Source: SHLJ01 sp041618535 (lineage in GTDB: Bacteria > Bacteroidota > Bacteroidia > Flavobacteriales > Flavobacteriaceae). From it: DNA of 13,380 bases. Under the pieces are notes generated by a model. The model searched no databases, was not told where the DNA came from, and saw only the letters and a program-made list of their open reading frames with translations. Location: positions 1 through 13,380 of the forward strand of contig JBFKFP010000069.1 in NCBI GenBank assembly GCA_041618535.1. The letters are read 5' to 3'. The translations under genes were made by a program, and so were the position numbers. Shown here one piece after another: positions 1-6,404 of the stretch (within the stretch, counting starts at the first letter, position 1; every line of letters begins with the position of its first letter).

Positions 1-131
1 CCAAGAAGGATCAGAAAGCCCCCGAACAGCACCAATTTCGTTACAGGATTATCAAGTATCCCGAGAATCCCTGTAACAAGAAAAAAAAGGATAAAAACCG
101 CGGTCCCGATCAAGGCGCTGCTGTCGCTCAT
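1..131 (-). CDS. Partial small membrane protein of unknown function (5' part of gene)
   Basis: This is the N-terminal part of a gene that runs off the left edge of the window. It reads open for 43 codons from an ATG that overlaps the purB stop codon by one base (TGATG), an arrangement typical of translational coupling. The peptide starts MSDSSALIGTAVFILFFLVT and is strongly hydrophobic, with one membrane helix at about residues 7-25. A short loop (LDNPVTK) follows and a second helix begins at about residue 33. I do not recognise the family. The reading frame is supported by the coupling with purB, the hydrophobic pattern and the lack of stops, but the visible piece is short and could belong to many small two- or multi-helix proteins. 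It is probably co-transcribed with purB. Confidence 0.55.
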   Translation of the reverse strand, partial: MSDSSALIGTAVFILFFLVTGILGILDNPVTKLVLFGGFLILL

Positions 132-1474
132 CAAATTCCGGTATAATTGGTTGGTGTAATGCTTTTCAATTCCTCCTTTATAGCATTATCAACATTCAGG
201 GTGTCTATAAATTCCTTTATTGAATCTTCAGTAATATGAACATTTGTGCGTGTCAATCCCTTTAGGGCTTCATAGGGATTGGGATAGCCTTCTCGTCTAA
301 GAATGGTTTGAATAGCTTCGGCTATCACGGCCCAGTTATGATCGAGGTCATGCTTAAATTTTTCCTGGTTCAGCAACAATTTGTCCAGACCTTTAACTGT
401 CGATTTGAAGCCGATAATAGTATGAGCAAAGGGAACGCCTACATTCCGCAGCACGGTGCTGTCTGTCAGATCCCGCTGTAGGCGGGATACAGGCAGTTTT
501 CTGGACAGATGTTCGAAAATGGCATTGGCTATGCCCAGGTTTCCTTCACTGTTCTCAAAGTCTATCGGATTCACCTTATGCGGCATGGCGGAACTGCCTA
601 CTTCCCCCTTGTTGATCTTTTGTTTGAAATATTCCATGGATACGTAGGTCCAGATATCTCGGTCCAGGTCAATGATAATGGTATTTATCCGTTTAAGACA
701 ATCAAATAAGGCTGCCAGATGGTCGTAGTGCTCAATCTGTGTGGTTGGAAATGAATGTTGAAGGCCAAGCTTTTCCTGCACGAACTGTCCGCCAAAAGCC
801 TTCCAGTCTATCTCGGGATAGGCCACCTTATGGGCATTAAAATTCCCGGTAGCTCCCCCGAATTTAGCGGCGCTGGGGATATCGTTCAGGAGATTGAATT
901 GTTCTTTCATACGAACCACGAACACCTCGATTTCTTTCCCCAACCTGGTTGGTGAAGCAGGTTGACCGTGAGTCCGTGCCAGCATGGCTACATCGCTCCA
1001 GCCCAAAGCCAGTTCAGATAATTTTTCCAGCAATTTGTAATATTCGGGCACATAAACATCATTCATGGCATCCTTTATACTTAGCGGGATGGCCGTGTTG
1101 TTTATATCCTGAGATGTTAATCCGAAGTGGATAAATTCCTTGTGATCCGATAATCCGAGCGACTCAAATTTATCTTTGATAAAATATTCAACCGCCTTTA
1201 CATCGTGGTTGGTAACCTTCTCAATGTTTTTAATGGCTGCTGCATCCTCATGGTTGAAATCCTCGTAAACCGAACGCAATTCGCCAAAGCAATCGGGATC
1301 GACATCTTCCAGTTGAGGGAGTGGGATTTCGCATAAAGAGATAAAGTATTCAATCTCCACAAGGACCCTGTACTTAATCAGGGCCTCCTCTGAAAAATAC
1401 TTTGAAAATGCTTCCACCTTATCACGATAGCGCCCATCGATCGGTGAAATAGCATTGAGGTTGGTAAGCGTCAT
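131..1474 (-). CDS. purB: Adenylosuccinate lyase
   Basis: This cytoplasmic homotetrameric enzyme of the fumarase/aspartase superfamily eliminates fumarate at two steps of purine synthesis: from SAICAR to give AICAR, and from adenylosuccinate to give AMP. The product is 447 residues, the usual length of the PurB type. The N-terminus TLTNLNAISPIDGRY is characteristic. Visible conserved blocks are TSQDINNTA (about 120-128), ARTHGQPASPT (about 166-176, with a catalytic histidine) and the superfamily signature GSSAMPHKVNP (about 293-303), whose mobile loop carries the catalytic serine. I chose the ATG at 1474 because the PurB N-terminus begins there. A TTG eight codons further upstream adds residues unlike the family and lies inside a candidate promoter box. 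Its stop overlaps the start of the next gene, so the two are probably one transcript. Confidence 0.97.
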   Translation of the reverse strand: MTLTNLNAISPIDGRYRDKVEAFSKYFSEEALIKYRVLVEIEYFISLCEIPLPQLEDVDPDCFGELRSVYEDFNHEDAAAIKNIEKVTNHDVKAVEYFIKDKFESLGLSDHKEFIHFGLTSQDINNTAIPLSIKDAMNDVYVPEYYKLLEKLSELALGWSDVAMLARTHGQPASPTRLGKEIEVFVVRMKEQFNLLNDIPSAAKFGGATGNFNAHKVAYPEIDWKAFGGQFVQEKLGLQHSFPTTQIEHYDHLAALFDCLKRINTIIIDLDRDIWTYVSMEYFKQKINKGEVGSSAMPHKVNPIDFENSEGNLGIANAIFEHLSRKLPVSRLQRDLTDSTVLRNVGVPFAHTIIGFKSTVKGLDKLLLNQEKFKHDLDHNWAVIAEAIQTILRREGYPNPYEALKGLTRTNVHITEDSIKEFIDTLNVDNAIKEELKSITPTNYTGI

Positions 1475-1495
1475 AGGCTCGGAATTTTTAAAGTT

Positions 1496-1503
1496 CAAAG
1501 ATA
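1496..1503 (-). promoter_or_regulatory. Candidate -7 element (TATCTTTG) for purB
   Basis: On the minus strand the bases read TATCTTTG, an exact match to the Bacteroidota -7 consensus TAnnTTTG, and end 21 bases before the chosen purB ATG. I see no clear TTG -33 partner at the usual 17-23 base spacing, so the call rests on the -7 box alone. An exact eight-base match of this degenerate pattern occurs by chance every few kilobases. Confidence 0.35.
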
Positions 1504-1680
1504 ACCATTTGATAGGGATGATGCACTTAAGAACCCTGTTTTTTAAATTCGAAACCAGCTTTGGCCGATCTCTGTTTTATTCCTGTCGAGTTTGAGATAT
1601 AAAGCTTTAATTCCATGTTAAGATGAATGAAATCCTGCTTAATTTTCCTACTTTTAAACATGAAATCAATTCCAATCAAC

Positions 1681-2154
1681 ATGAAGATCATTAAGAAAAT
1701 TCTGCTTGTCCTTTTTGCTGCTTTTATTATTTCACAATTCTTCGGACCTGACAGAAATGACGGTGATCTGGCTACCACAGACGCTTTTATCAGCGACACT
1801 AATCCACCTGATGACGTTCACCAAACACTAAAGACAGCCTGCTTCGACTGCCATAGTGACCGAACCCGCTATCCCTGGTATAATAGTATTACACCCGTAA
1901 ATTATTGGATCGCCAATCATATCAGGGAGGCTAAGGAGGAATTCAATGTCTCTGAATGGACCACCTATTCCGATAAAAAGAAGGATCACAAACTAGAGGA
2001 ACTTATCGAAGAGGTTAAGGAACGACACATGCCCTTAAATTCCTACACATGGATTCATAGGGAGGCTAATTTAAGTGATGAACAGATCCAGGCTCTTGTG
2101 GAATGGGCAGATCGGGCCAGAATGAAATACAGCCTGAATAACCGGCCAAACTAA
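1681..2154 (+). CDS. Membrane-anchored haem-binding domain protein (Haem_bd-like, CxxCH)
   Basis: The product is 157 residues. It opens with an N-terminal helix or uncleaved signal (MKIIKKILLVLFAAFIISQF, about 5-21) that should place the rest in the periplasm. The motif CFDCH at 54-58 is a c-type haem attachment site, with H58 as one axial ligand. The following RTRYPWY segment and the Met-Pro at 117-118 fit the small Haem_bd family of the Bacteroidota, where a downstream Met-Pro may give the second ligand (inference). The C-terminus is helical and charged. A role in periplasmic electron transfer or redox sensing is likely, but the partner is unknown. I chose the ATG at 1681 because the two upstream in-frame ATGs only add residues before a proper signal sequence. 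The glycosyltransferase gene begins 6 bases after its stop, so the two are probably co-transcribed. Confidence 0.85.
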   Translation: MKIIKKILLVLFAAFIISQFFGPDRNDGDLATTDAFISDTNPPDDVHQTLKTACFDCHSDRTRYPWYNSITPVNYWIANHIREAKEEFNVSEWTTYSDKKKDHKLEELIEEVKERHMPLNSYTWIHREANLSDEQIQALVEWADRARMKYSLNNRPN

Positions 2155-2160
2155 GATAAT

Positions 2161-3513
2161 ATGTTAAACACCCTGATTATCGCCCTTGTATGGCCAGAGC
2201 CTGATGCTTCTGCAGCAGGTGCTCATATGATGGACTTGATCAGGGCCTTGAAACCGATCTCCAGGAATATCACCTTTGCCTGCACGGCAAAGCCGTCTGT
2301 CTACTCTGCAAATCTTGAAATATCAGAGGTGCATGGTCGCCATATCAAGGTCAACGATCCGGGTTTCGATGAATTCATAAAAGAGTTGAGGCCTGATGTT
2401 GTTATTTTCGATCGTTTTATGGCCGAAGAACAGTTCAGTTGGAGGGTTAGGAAATACTGTCCGGATGCGCTGCGAATACTGAACACAGAAGATCTTCACG
2501 GTTTGCGTAAAGGTCGTGAAATTGAAATCTCCTTAGAGAATAAAAACCCCGGGACCATTGACTTAAATGATGTGATGAAGCGTGAGATCGCGTCTTTATA
2601 TCGTTCCGACCTGAATCTTATTATCTCCACTTCTGAAATTGAATTTTTGAGGGATCAATTCAGTTTTAAAACTGGCCAGCTACACTATTTCCCACTTTTA
2701 ACTGACCTCTGTGATCAGGCTTATTGCAGATCGTTGCCAGGATTTGATCAACGTGGAGGATTTGTGACCATTGGCAATTTCAAACATCCACCGAACCAGG
2801 ATTCTGTTAAATACCTGAAATATGAGATCTGGCCTGAGATCAGGCGGTCTATTCCTGAAGCAGAGATCAGGATCTATGGGTCCTATATGGGTCAGGAATG
2901 GAGTCGCCTTCATGATAAGGCCGGGGGCTTCCTGATGATGGGACATGTAGAGAGATCTGCCGAAGCACTTCAGGAATCACGTGTTTTGCTGGCACCGCTG
3001 CGATTTGGAGCGGGATTGAAGGGAAAGCTGATGGATGCTATGTTAAACGGATTACCCTTTGTCACCATGCCAGCCGGGCTGGATGGATTCGAGATAGGCG
3101 CGGCCCGACCCGGTCTAACAGCAGACAATGCTAAGGATTTTGTTGAGTTGGCGGTGCGTCTTTATGAAGATAAATCGATGTGGGAACAAATACGGGAGGA
3201 GGGATTCAATCTTATCAATACACATTTTAACCGTTCAATTCATCAAGAGTTGTTGACGGAAAGAATTGAAAAAGCCTTTTCTGAATTAAGAGTGATTCGA
3301 AAGACCAATAAACTGAGCGAGATTTTCTGGCATCAAAGCCTTAGGAGCACTGAATTTATGAGTCGCTGGATCGAATTGAAGAATACAACTAGGTCGTCAG
3401 GTCCGGTACATGGAACTTACCCGTCTCATGACCAAATAAGCCAGGCAAATACCGAAAATATTGTAAGGGAAGGATATGGCAATGACAAGCCAACCAAACT
3501 GAAGCCCCATTAA
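2161..3513 (+). CDS. Glycosyltransferase, GT-B fold (GT4/GT1-like)
   Basis: The product is 450 residues and would transfer a sugar from a nucleotide-sugar donor in the cytoplasm; donor and acceptor cannot be read from the sequence. The N-terminal domain starts with a beta strand (LNTLIIALVWPEPDASAAG) and carries the motif NTEDLHGLRKGRE at about 108-120, seen in a GT-B subgroup. The C-terminal domain begins near FVTIGNFKHPPNQDSV (201-216). It continues with IRIYGSYMG and GHVERSAEAL and the nucleotide-sugar-binding block LLAPLRFGAGLKGKLMDAM (276-294), then NGLPFVTMPAGLDGFE. It resembles the Glyco_trans_1_4 profile. The gene follows the haem-binding gene by 6 bases. Its last 38 codons lie antisense to the next gene and give a polar tail unlike a folded domain. 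No other polysaccharide genes are nearby, so it appears to be an orphan transferase. Confidence 0.9.
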   Translation: MLNTLIIALVWPEPDASAAGAHMMDLIRALKPISRNITFACTAKPSVYSANLEISEVHGRHIKVNDPGFDEFIKELRPDVVIFDRFMAEEQFSWRVRKYCPDALRILNTEDLHGLRKGREIEISLENKNPGTIDLNDVMKREIASLYRSDLNLIISTSEIEFLRDQFSFKTGQLHYFPLLTDLCDQAYCRSLPGFDQRGGFVTIGNFKHPPNQDSVKYLKYEIWPEIRRSIPEAEIRIYGSYMGQEWSRLHDKAGGFLMMGHVERSAEALQESRVLLAPLRFGAGLKGKLMDAMLNGLPFVTMPAGLDGFEIGAARPGLTADNAKDFVELAVRLYEDKSMWEQIREEGFNLINTHFNRSIHQELLTERIEKAFSELRVIRKTNKLSEIFWHQSLRSTEFMSRWIELKNTTRSSGPVHGTYPSHDQISQANTENIVREGYGNDKPTKLKPH

Positions 3514-3897
3514 ACTTCCCTTCCCGAGCAGGATTAAAGGCCAGTTTTCCGGAAAATACCCAGCTTGCATATCATGCCATTTCCAGAGAATCCCTCCAAA
3601 GGGTGAGCTTACCAGGATTGTCAGACTTATGATCAGAGCCGCCCAAAGCAATTTTGCATACAGCCCGGCCCGGGCAAGATTATCTGCCCATCTTGTAGCC
3701 AGTAGTCCAAAGAAAAAACATGGAATTGCGATATATTGTTCAGGATACTGGTAATGATAGAGGTGCATTCTGAATAACATCCCGAACACATATCCGTTTG
3801 GCAGGATTTCATATAGCAGGTAATAAGCAGGAAGAGCGATTCCATAGCTAAGCAGCCAATATAGAAGAAGTCTTTTTATGTTAAAGGTGTGTTTCAA
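3397..3897 (-). CDS. Membrane protein of unknown function, TTG start, coupled to the sirtuin gene
   Basis: The product is 166 residues and I do not recognise its family. Hydrophobic helices can be seen at about 8-30, 52-68, 83-98 and 129-158. A polar loop containing GGILWKWHDMQAGYFPENWP lies before the last helix, and the C-terminus is basic (MRRVSSMYRT). It is likely an inner-membrane protein with three to five helices. The start is unusual: no ATG is available upstream of the first helix, and the best start is a TTG one base after the sirtuin TAG stop. That fits translational re-initiation; an ATT two codons earlier is the only other in-frame option before a stop. The last 38 codons, including the final helix, are antisense to the glycosyltransferase 3' end. 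The coherent hydrophobic pattern across the overlap favours this being a real gene. Confidence 0.7.
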   Translation of the reverse strand: MKHTFNIKRLLLYWLLSYGIALPAYYLLYEILPNGYVFGMLFRMHLYHYQYPEQYIAIPCFFFGLLATRWADNLARAGLYAKLLWAALIISLTILVSSPFGGILWKWHDMQAGYFPENWPLILLGKGSLMGLQFGWLVIAISFPYNIFGICLAYLVMRRVSSMYRT

Positions 3898-3898
3898 C

Positions 3899-4579
3899 CT
3901 AATTATGAATTAAGCGATCTTTTAGCCGTGCCATGCCTTCGGTTGCCTTGTAAGGAAGTACTTCAAGCATTCCCCGACTTTCTATGGCTGGCCTGGGATC
4001 TACGTAGAATAACGGGATTTGGCTTGGAGCATAATGCATCAGGCTCGCGGCAGGATAAACCTGTAGAGATGTTCCAATGATCAGCATGATGTCAGCTCGC
4101 TCACAGACTGAGATCGCCTTGGGAATCATCGGGACTGCTTCGCCAAACCAAACGATATGGGGACGAAGCTGGTAGCCCTTGTCGCAGAGGTCGCCTACAA
4201 GGAGGTCTTTTCGCCATTCACGAACATCGAATTCATCATAAACACTTCTTACCTTGAACAATTCGCCATGAAGATGAATTACATTGCTGCTGCCGGCACG
4301 TTCGTGAAGATCGTCGACATTCTGGGTGACTATGGTTACATCGAAATGAGATTCAAGTTCTGCAAGATCGCGATGAGCCTGGTTAGGGCTTACCTTTAAA
4401 AGCTGGCGCCGTCTTTGATTATAAAAGTCTAAAACCATCTCAGGGTCTCTGCTGAATCCTTCTGGTGAGGCCACCTGGGTTACGTCATGACCTTCCCAAA
4501 GGCCGTCCTCATCGCGAAAAGTCCTTAAGCCGCTCTCGGCACTCATCCCGGCTCCTGTCAAAACTACCAATCGTTTCAT
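3899..4579 (-). CDS. cobB: NAD-dependent protein deacylase, class III sirtuin lacking the zinc cysteines
   Basis: Sir2 enzymes remove acyl groups from lysine using NAD, releasing nicotinamide and O-acyl-ADP-ribose. The 226-residue product shows the NAD-binding blocks GAGMSAESGLRTFR (9-22), TQNVDDLH (85-92), the catalytic-histidine motif HLHG (H104), GTSLQVYPAA (169-178) and VDPRP. The FYNQRR segment holds Y53 and R56, matching the Y-x-x-R pair that lets SIRT5 and E. coli CobB accept succinyl, malonyl or similar acidic acyl groups, so desuccinylase activity is likely. The stretch between HLHG and QLRPHIVWFGE (about 106-137), where most sirtuins have two zinc-binding CxxC pairs, holds a single cysteine (C132). 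The zinc module is therefore absent or replaced, as in some Bacteroidota homologues. The gene starts 73 bases from the divergent trmH-type gene and is followed directly by the membrane protein gene. Confidence 0.93.
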   Translation of the reverse strand: MKRLVVLTGAGMSAESGLRTFRDEDGLWEGHDVTQVASPEGFSRDPEMVLDFYNQRRRQLLKVSPNQAHRDLAELESHFDVTIVTQNVDDLHERAGSSNVIHLHGELFKVRSVYDEFDVREWRKDLLVGDLCDKGYQLRPHIVWFGEAVPMIPKAISVCERADIMLIIGTSLQVYPAASLMHYAPSQIPLFYVDPRPAIESRGMLEVLPYKATEGMARLKDRLIHN

Positions 4580-4583
4580 TCCC

Positions 4584-4613
4584 CTAAAATAGCGATTCTT
4601 ATTCCGCTTACAA
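4584..4613 (-). promoter_or_regulatory. Candidate promoter for the sirtuin gene (TTG-N19-TATTTTAG)
   Basis: On the minus strand a TTG (complement of 4611-4613) is followed after exactly 19 bases by TATTTTAG (complement of 4584-4591), a seven-of-eight match to TAnnTTTG at the standard spacing. The box ends only 4 bases before the ATG at 4579. If it is real, the message would be leaderless or nearly so. Confidence 0.3.
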
Positions 4614-4652
4614 AGTCGGATTTTCAGTCAAATTCCTTAATTTGAACCTCCT

Positions 4653-5315
4653 ATGAAGGCAACTGAGAAAGAACTTCTATCCCATCTTGAAACTTACCTT
4701 ACCGATCGTCGTTTAAGACGTTTCGAAGAGGTGCTCTCTGAACGGACCAGGCATTTTACCGTTGCCATTGAAGACATTTATCAACTTCACAATACCAGTG
4801 CCGTCCTTAGAAGTTGCGATATCTTCGGTATCCAGGATGTTCACATGATAGATGAAAAGTATTCGGATCGAATCGATGGTGAGATCGCGATGGGGGCACA
4901 GAAATGGGTTAACGTTATCAAACATTCCTCAGCAGTCGATTGTGTTGAATATATCAAGAATTTGGGTTACCAGGTGGTGGCAACAACGCCTCATCATGAT
5001 GAATGCCACTTAAACAACTTCAACATCAACAAGCCTTCCTGTTTTTTCTTCGGGAAGGAAGCAGAGGGTCTATCCCCCGAAATTCTTGAAAGTTCTGATG
5101 CTTTTTTAACCATTCCGATGCACGGTTTCACCGAAAGTCTGAATATTTCGGTATCAGCTGCTATAATCCTTCAATCTGTGACAGACCGGCTTAGGAAAAG
5201 TGATTTGGACTGGGGTTTGAGTAATGGAGAAAAGTTCGACCTGAAATTAGAATGGTGTAAGAAATCGATAAAAAGTATTGATCAGATTTTGAAAAGATAT
5301 CACAACTCCATTTGA
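4653..5315 (+). CDS. trmH: TrmH-family (SpoU) RNA 2'-O-methyltransferase, probably for tRNA G18
   Basis: The product is 220 residues with the three SPOUT motifs. Motif 1 is NTSAVLRSCD (47-56), with the asparagine and R53 expected for methyl transfer. Motif 2 is FFFGKEAEGLS (131-141) and motif 3 is IPMHGFTESLNISVSAA (154-170); these two form the knotted SAM-binding site. The N-terminal segment before residue 40 is charged (LTDRRLRRFEEVLSERTRHF), as in TrmH proteins that methylate the ribose of G18 in the tRNA D-loop. The C-terminal helical tail is also of TrmH type, and the length fits TrmH better than the longer RlmB. Substrate choice between tRNA and rRNA is inferred from overall resemblance. 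The base context just before the ATG (CCTCCT) is the opposite of a Shine-Dalgarno sequence, in keeping with the phylum. Confidence 0.88.
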   Translation: MKATEKELLSHLETYLTDRRLRRFEEVLSERTRHFTVAIEDIYQLHNTSAVLRSCDIFGIQDVHMIDEKYSDRIDGEIAMGAQKWVNVIKHSSAVDCVEYIKNLGYQVVATTPHHDECHLNNFNINKPSCFFFGKEAEGLSPEILESSDAFLTIPMHGFTESLNISVSAAIILQSVTDRLRKSDLDWGLSNGEKFDLKLEWCKKSIKSIDQILKRYHNSI

Positions 5316-5419
5316 AATTTTCGTAACTTTAATAAAACCATACTACTGTCCTCAGGTTTTTTCATGATTTCTGCCCTACGCTTGGTGATTTTTACCGGAT
5401 TAGAACCTTAGCTGGGCAG

Positions 5420-5478
5420 CCTGCCTTTTCAGCTTTGAGGAAATTTTTGAAGTCGGCAGGGGAAGGCCTTATATTCCC
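5420..5478 (+). repeat. Inverted repeats in the leader of the SRPBCC gene
   Basis: CCTGCC at 5420-5425 pairs with GGCAGG at 5455-5460. Inside it TTCA (5428-5431) can pair with TGAA (5448-5451), giving a long imperfect hairpin. A second, overlapping hairpin pairs GGGAA (5460-5464) with TTCCC (5474-5478), and the two share one base. They lie 22-80 bases before the ATG at 5500. There is no T-tract after either, so a terminator is unlikely. A structured leader or a chance pairing are the remaining options. Confidence 0.25.
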
Positions 5479-5499
5479 TCAGGAATTTAGTTCAAGACT

Positions 5500-6021
5500 A
5501 TGACCTTTATTTACATTTTAGCAATTTTTGTCGCCCTGATTATTATCCTCGGCTTGTTTGCCCCTAAGAGATTTGACGTTAATCGCAGCATAATGATCGA
5601 TGCACCTGTTGCGAAGGTTTATGATTATCTAAAGTACCTTAAAAACCAGGACGAATGGTCACCCTGGAAAAAAAAGGATCCTGATATGAAGCAAGAACAT
5701 TCAGGGACAGATGGAGAAATCGGTTTTGTATCGAAATGGTCGGGCAACAAGGCTGTAGGAGAAGGGGAGCAGGAGTTGAAGCATTTAACAGAGAACGAGA
5801 GTATAATCACAGAACTGCGTTTTTTTAAGCCATGGAAATCGGAGTCTGATGGTTACTTCCGCCTGAAGGATAAAGATGGCAAAACTAATTTAACATGGGG
5901 ATTCAGTGGGAGAAACAAATTTCCTATTAACATTTTCATGCTCTTCTTCAACATGGAAAAGGCCGTTCGGAAGGATTTTGATGAAGGATTATCCAATTTG
6001 AAAAAAGTTATGGAATCATGA
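5500..6021 (+). CDS. SRPBCC (polyketide cyclase/START-like) protein with N-terminal membrane anchor
   Basis: The product is 173 residues. A hydrophobic N-terminal helix (about 2-20, IYILAIFVALIIILGLFAP) is followed by a typical SRPBCC opening, FDVNRSIMIDAPVAKVYDYL (25-44). The family hallmark W-x-x-W appears as DEWSPWKKKDP (51-61). Later strands include GEGEQELKHL, ESIITELRFFKPW and KTNLTWGFSG, and the C-terminal amphipathic helix is KAVRKDFDEGLSNLKKVM. The fold is a helix-grip barrel that binds a hydrophobic ligand; the ligand is unknown. The anchor suggests the domain sits at the inner membrane. The stop overlaps the VOC gene start (ATGA), so these two small ligand-binding proteins are coupled. 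Confidence 0.88.
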   Translation: MTFIYILAIFVALIIILGLFAPKRFDVNRSIMIDAPVAKVYDYLKYLKNQDEWSPWKKKDPDMKQEHSGTDGEIGFVSKWSGNKAVGEGEQELKHLTENESIITELRFFKPWKSESDGYFRLKDKDGKTNLTWGFSGRNKFPINIFMLFFNMEKAVRKDFDEGLSNLKKVMES

Positions 6022-6404
6022 GAAAGACAAATCAAAACATGGTAGGCTGGTTTGAAATTCCTGTTACTGATATGGCCAGGGCCAGAACCTTTTATGAGTC
6101 TGTATTCAAAATAGAGATCCAGGTCCAGGATTTCAATGGAGTACTCATGGGCTGGTTTCCTTTCGCGGAGGATAAAATAGGTGCATCTGGATCATTAATT
6201 CAGCATGAGGCCTATGAACCAAGCGAGAGAGCCGGTGTACTTATATATTTTTCCTCGGAGGATGTAGATGAGGAGATAAACAGGGTAGAAGCTGCCGGAG
6301 GGAAGGTATTACAAGCCAAGACGCAAATTTCTCCGGATGTTGGTTATATGGGTTTGTTCGTGGATTCTGAAGGCAACAGGGTTGCCATTCATTCTAGAAA
6401 GTGA
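6018..6404 (+). CDS. VOC-family protein (glyoxalase/bleomycin-resistance-like)
   Basis: The product is 128 residues, one VOC unit made of two beta-alpha-beta3 modules. The first module starts VGWFEIPVTDMARARTFYES (9-28), a very typical VOC start; the second starts GVLIYFSSEDVDEEINRVEA (73-92) and ends in VGYMGLFVDSEGNRVAIHS. E13 and the acidic or histidine residues near the C-terminus are possible metal ligands, but the site cannot be fixed by eye. The proteins usually act as dimers, and functions range from lyase or dioxygenase to antibiotic binding; no specific substrate is indicated. The start overlaps the SRPBCC stop by four bases. Its stop codon is directly next to the stop of the convergent gene, leaving no intergenic base. 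Confidence 0.9.
   Translation: MRKTNQNMVGWFEIPVTDMARARTFYESVFKIEIQVQDFNGVLMGWFPFAEDKIGASGSLIQHEAYEPSERAGVLIYFSSEDVDEEINRVEAAGGKVLQAKTQISPDVGYMGLFVDSEGNRVAIHSRK

Noticed and set aside
1475..1498. TTG start giving purB eight extra residues
   Set aside because: The family N-terminus begins at the ATG at 1474, and the upstream TTG lies in a TAnnTTTG-like box.
1627..1680. Upstream ATG starts for the haem-binding protein
   Set aside because: They add 18 residues with their own hydrophobic patch before a clean signal anchor; the ATG at 1681 gives the expected MKIIKK opening.
4645..4652. CCTCCT just before the trmH-type ATG as a ribosome-binding signal
   Set aside because: It is the same sequence as the anti-Shine-Dalgarno and cannot pair with it; it is coincidence in a phylum that rarely uses Shine-Dalgarno sites.
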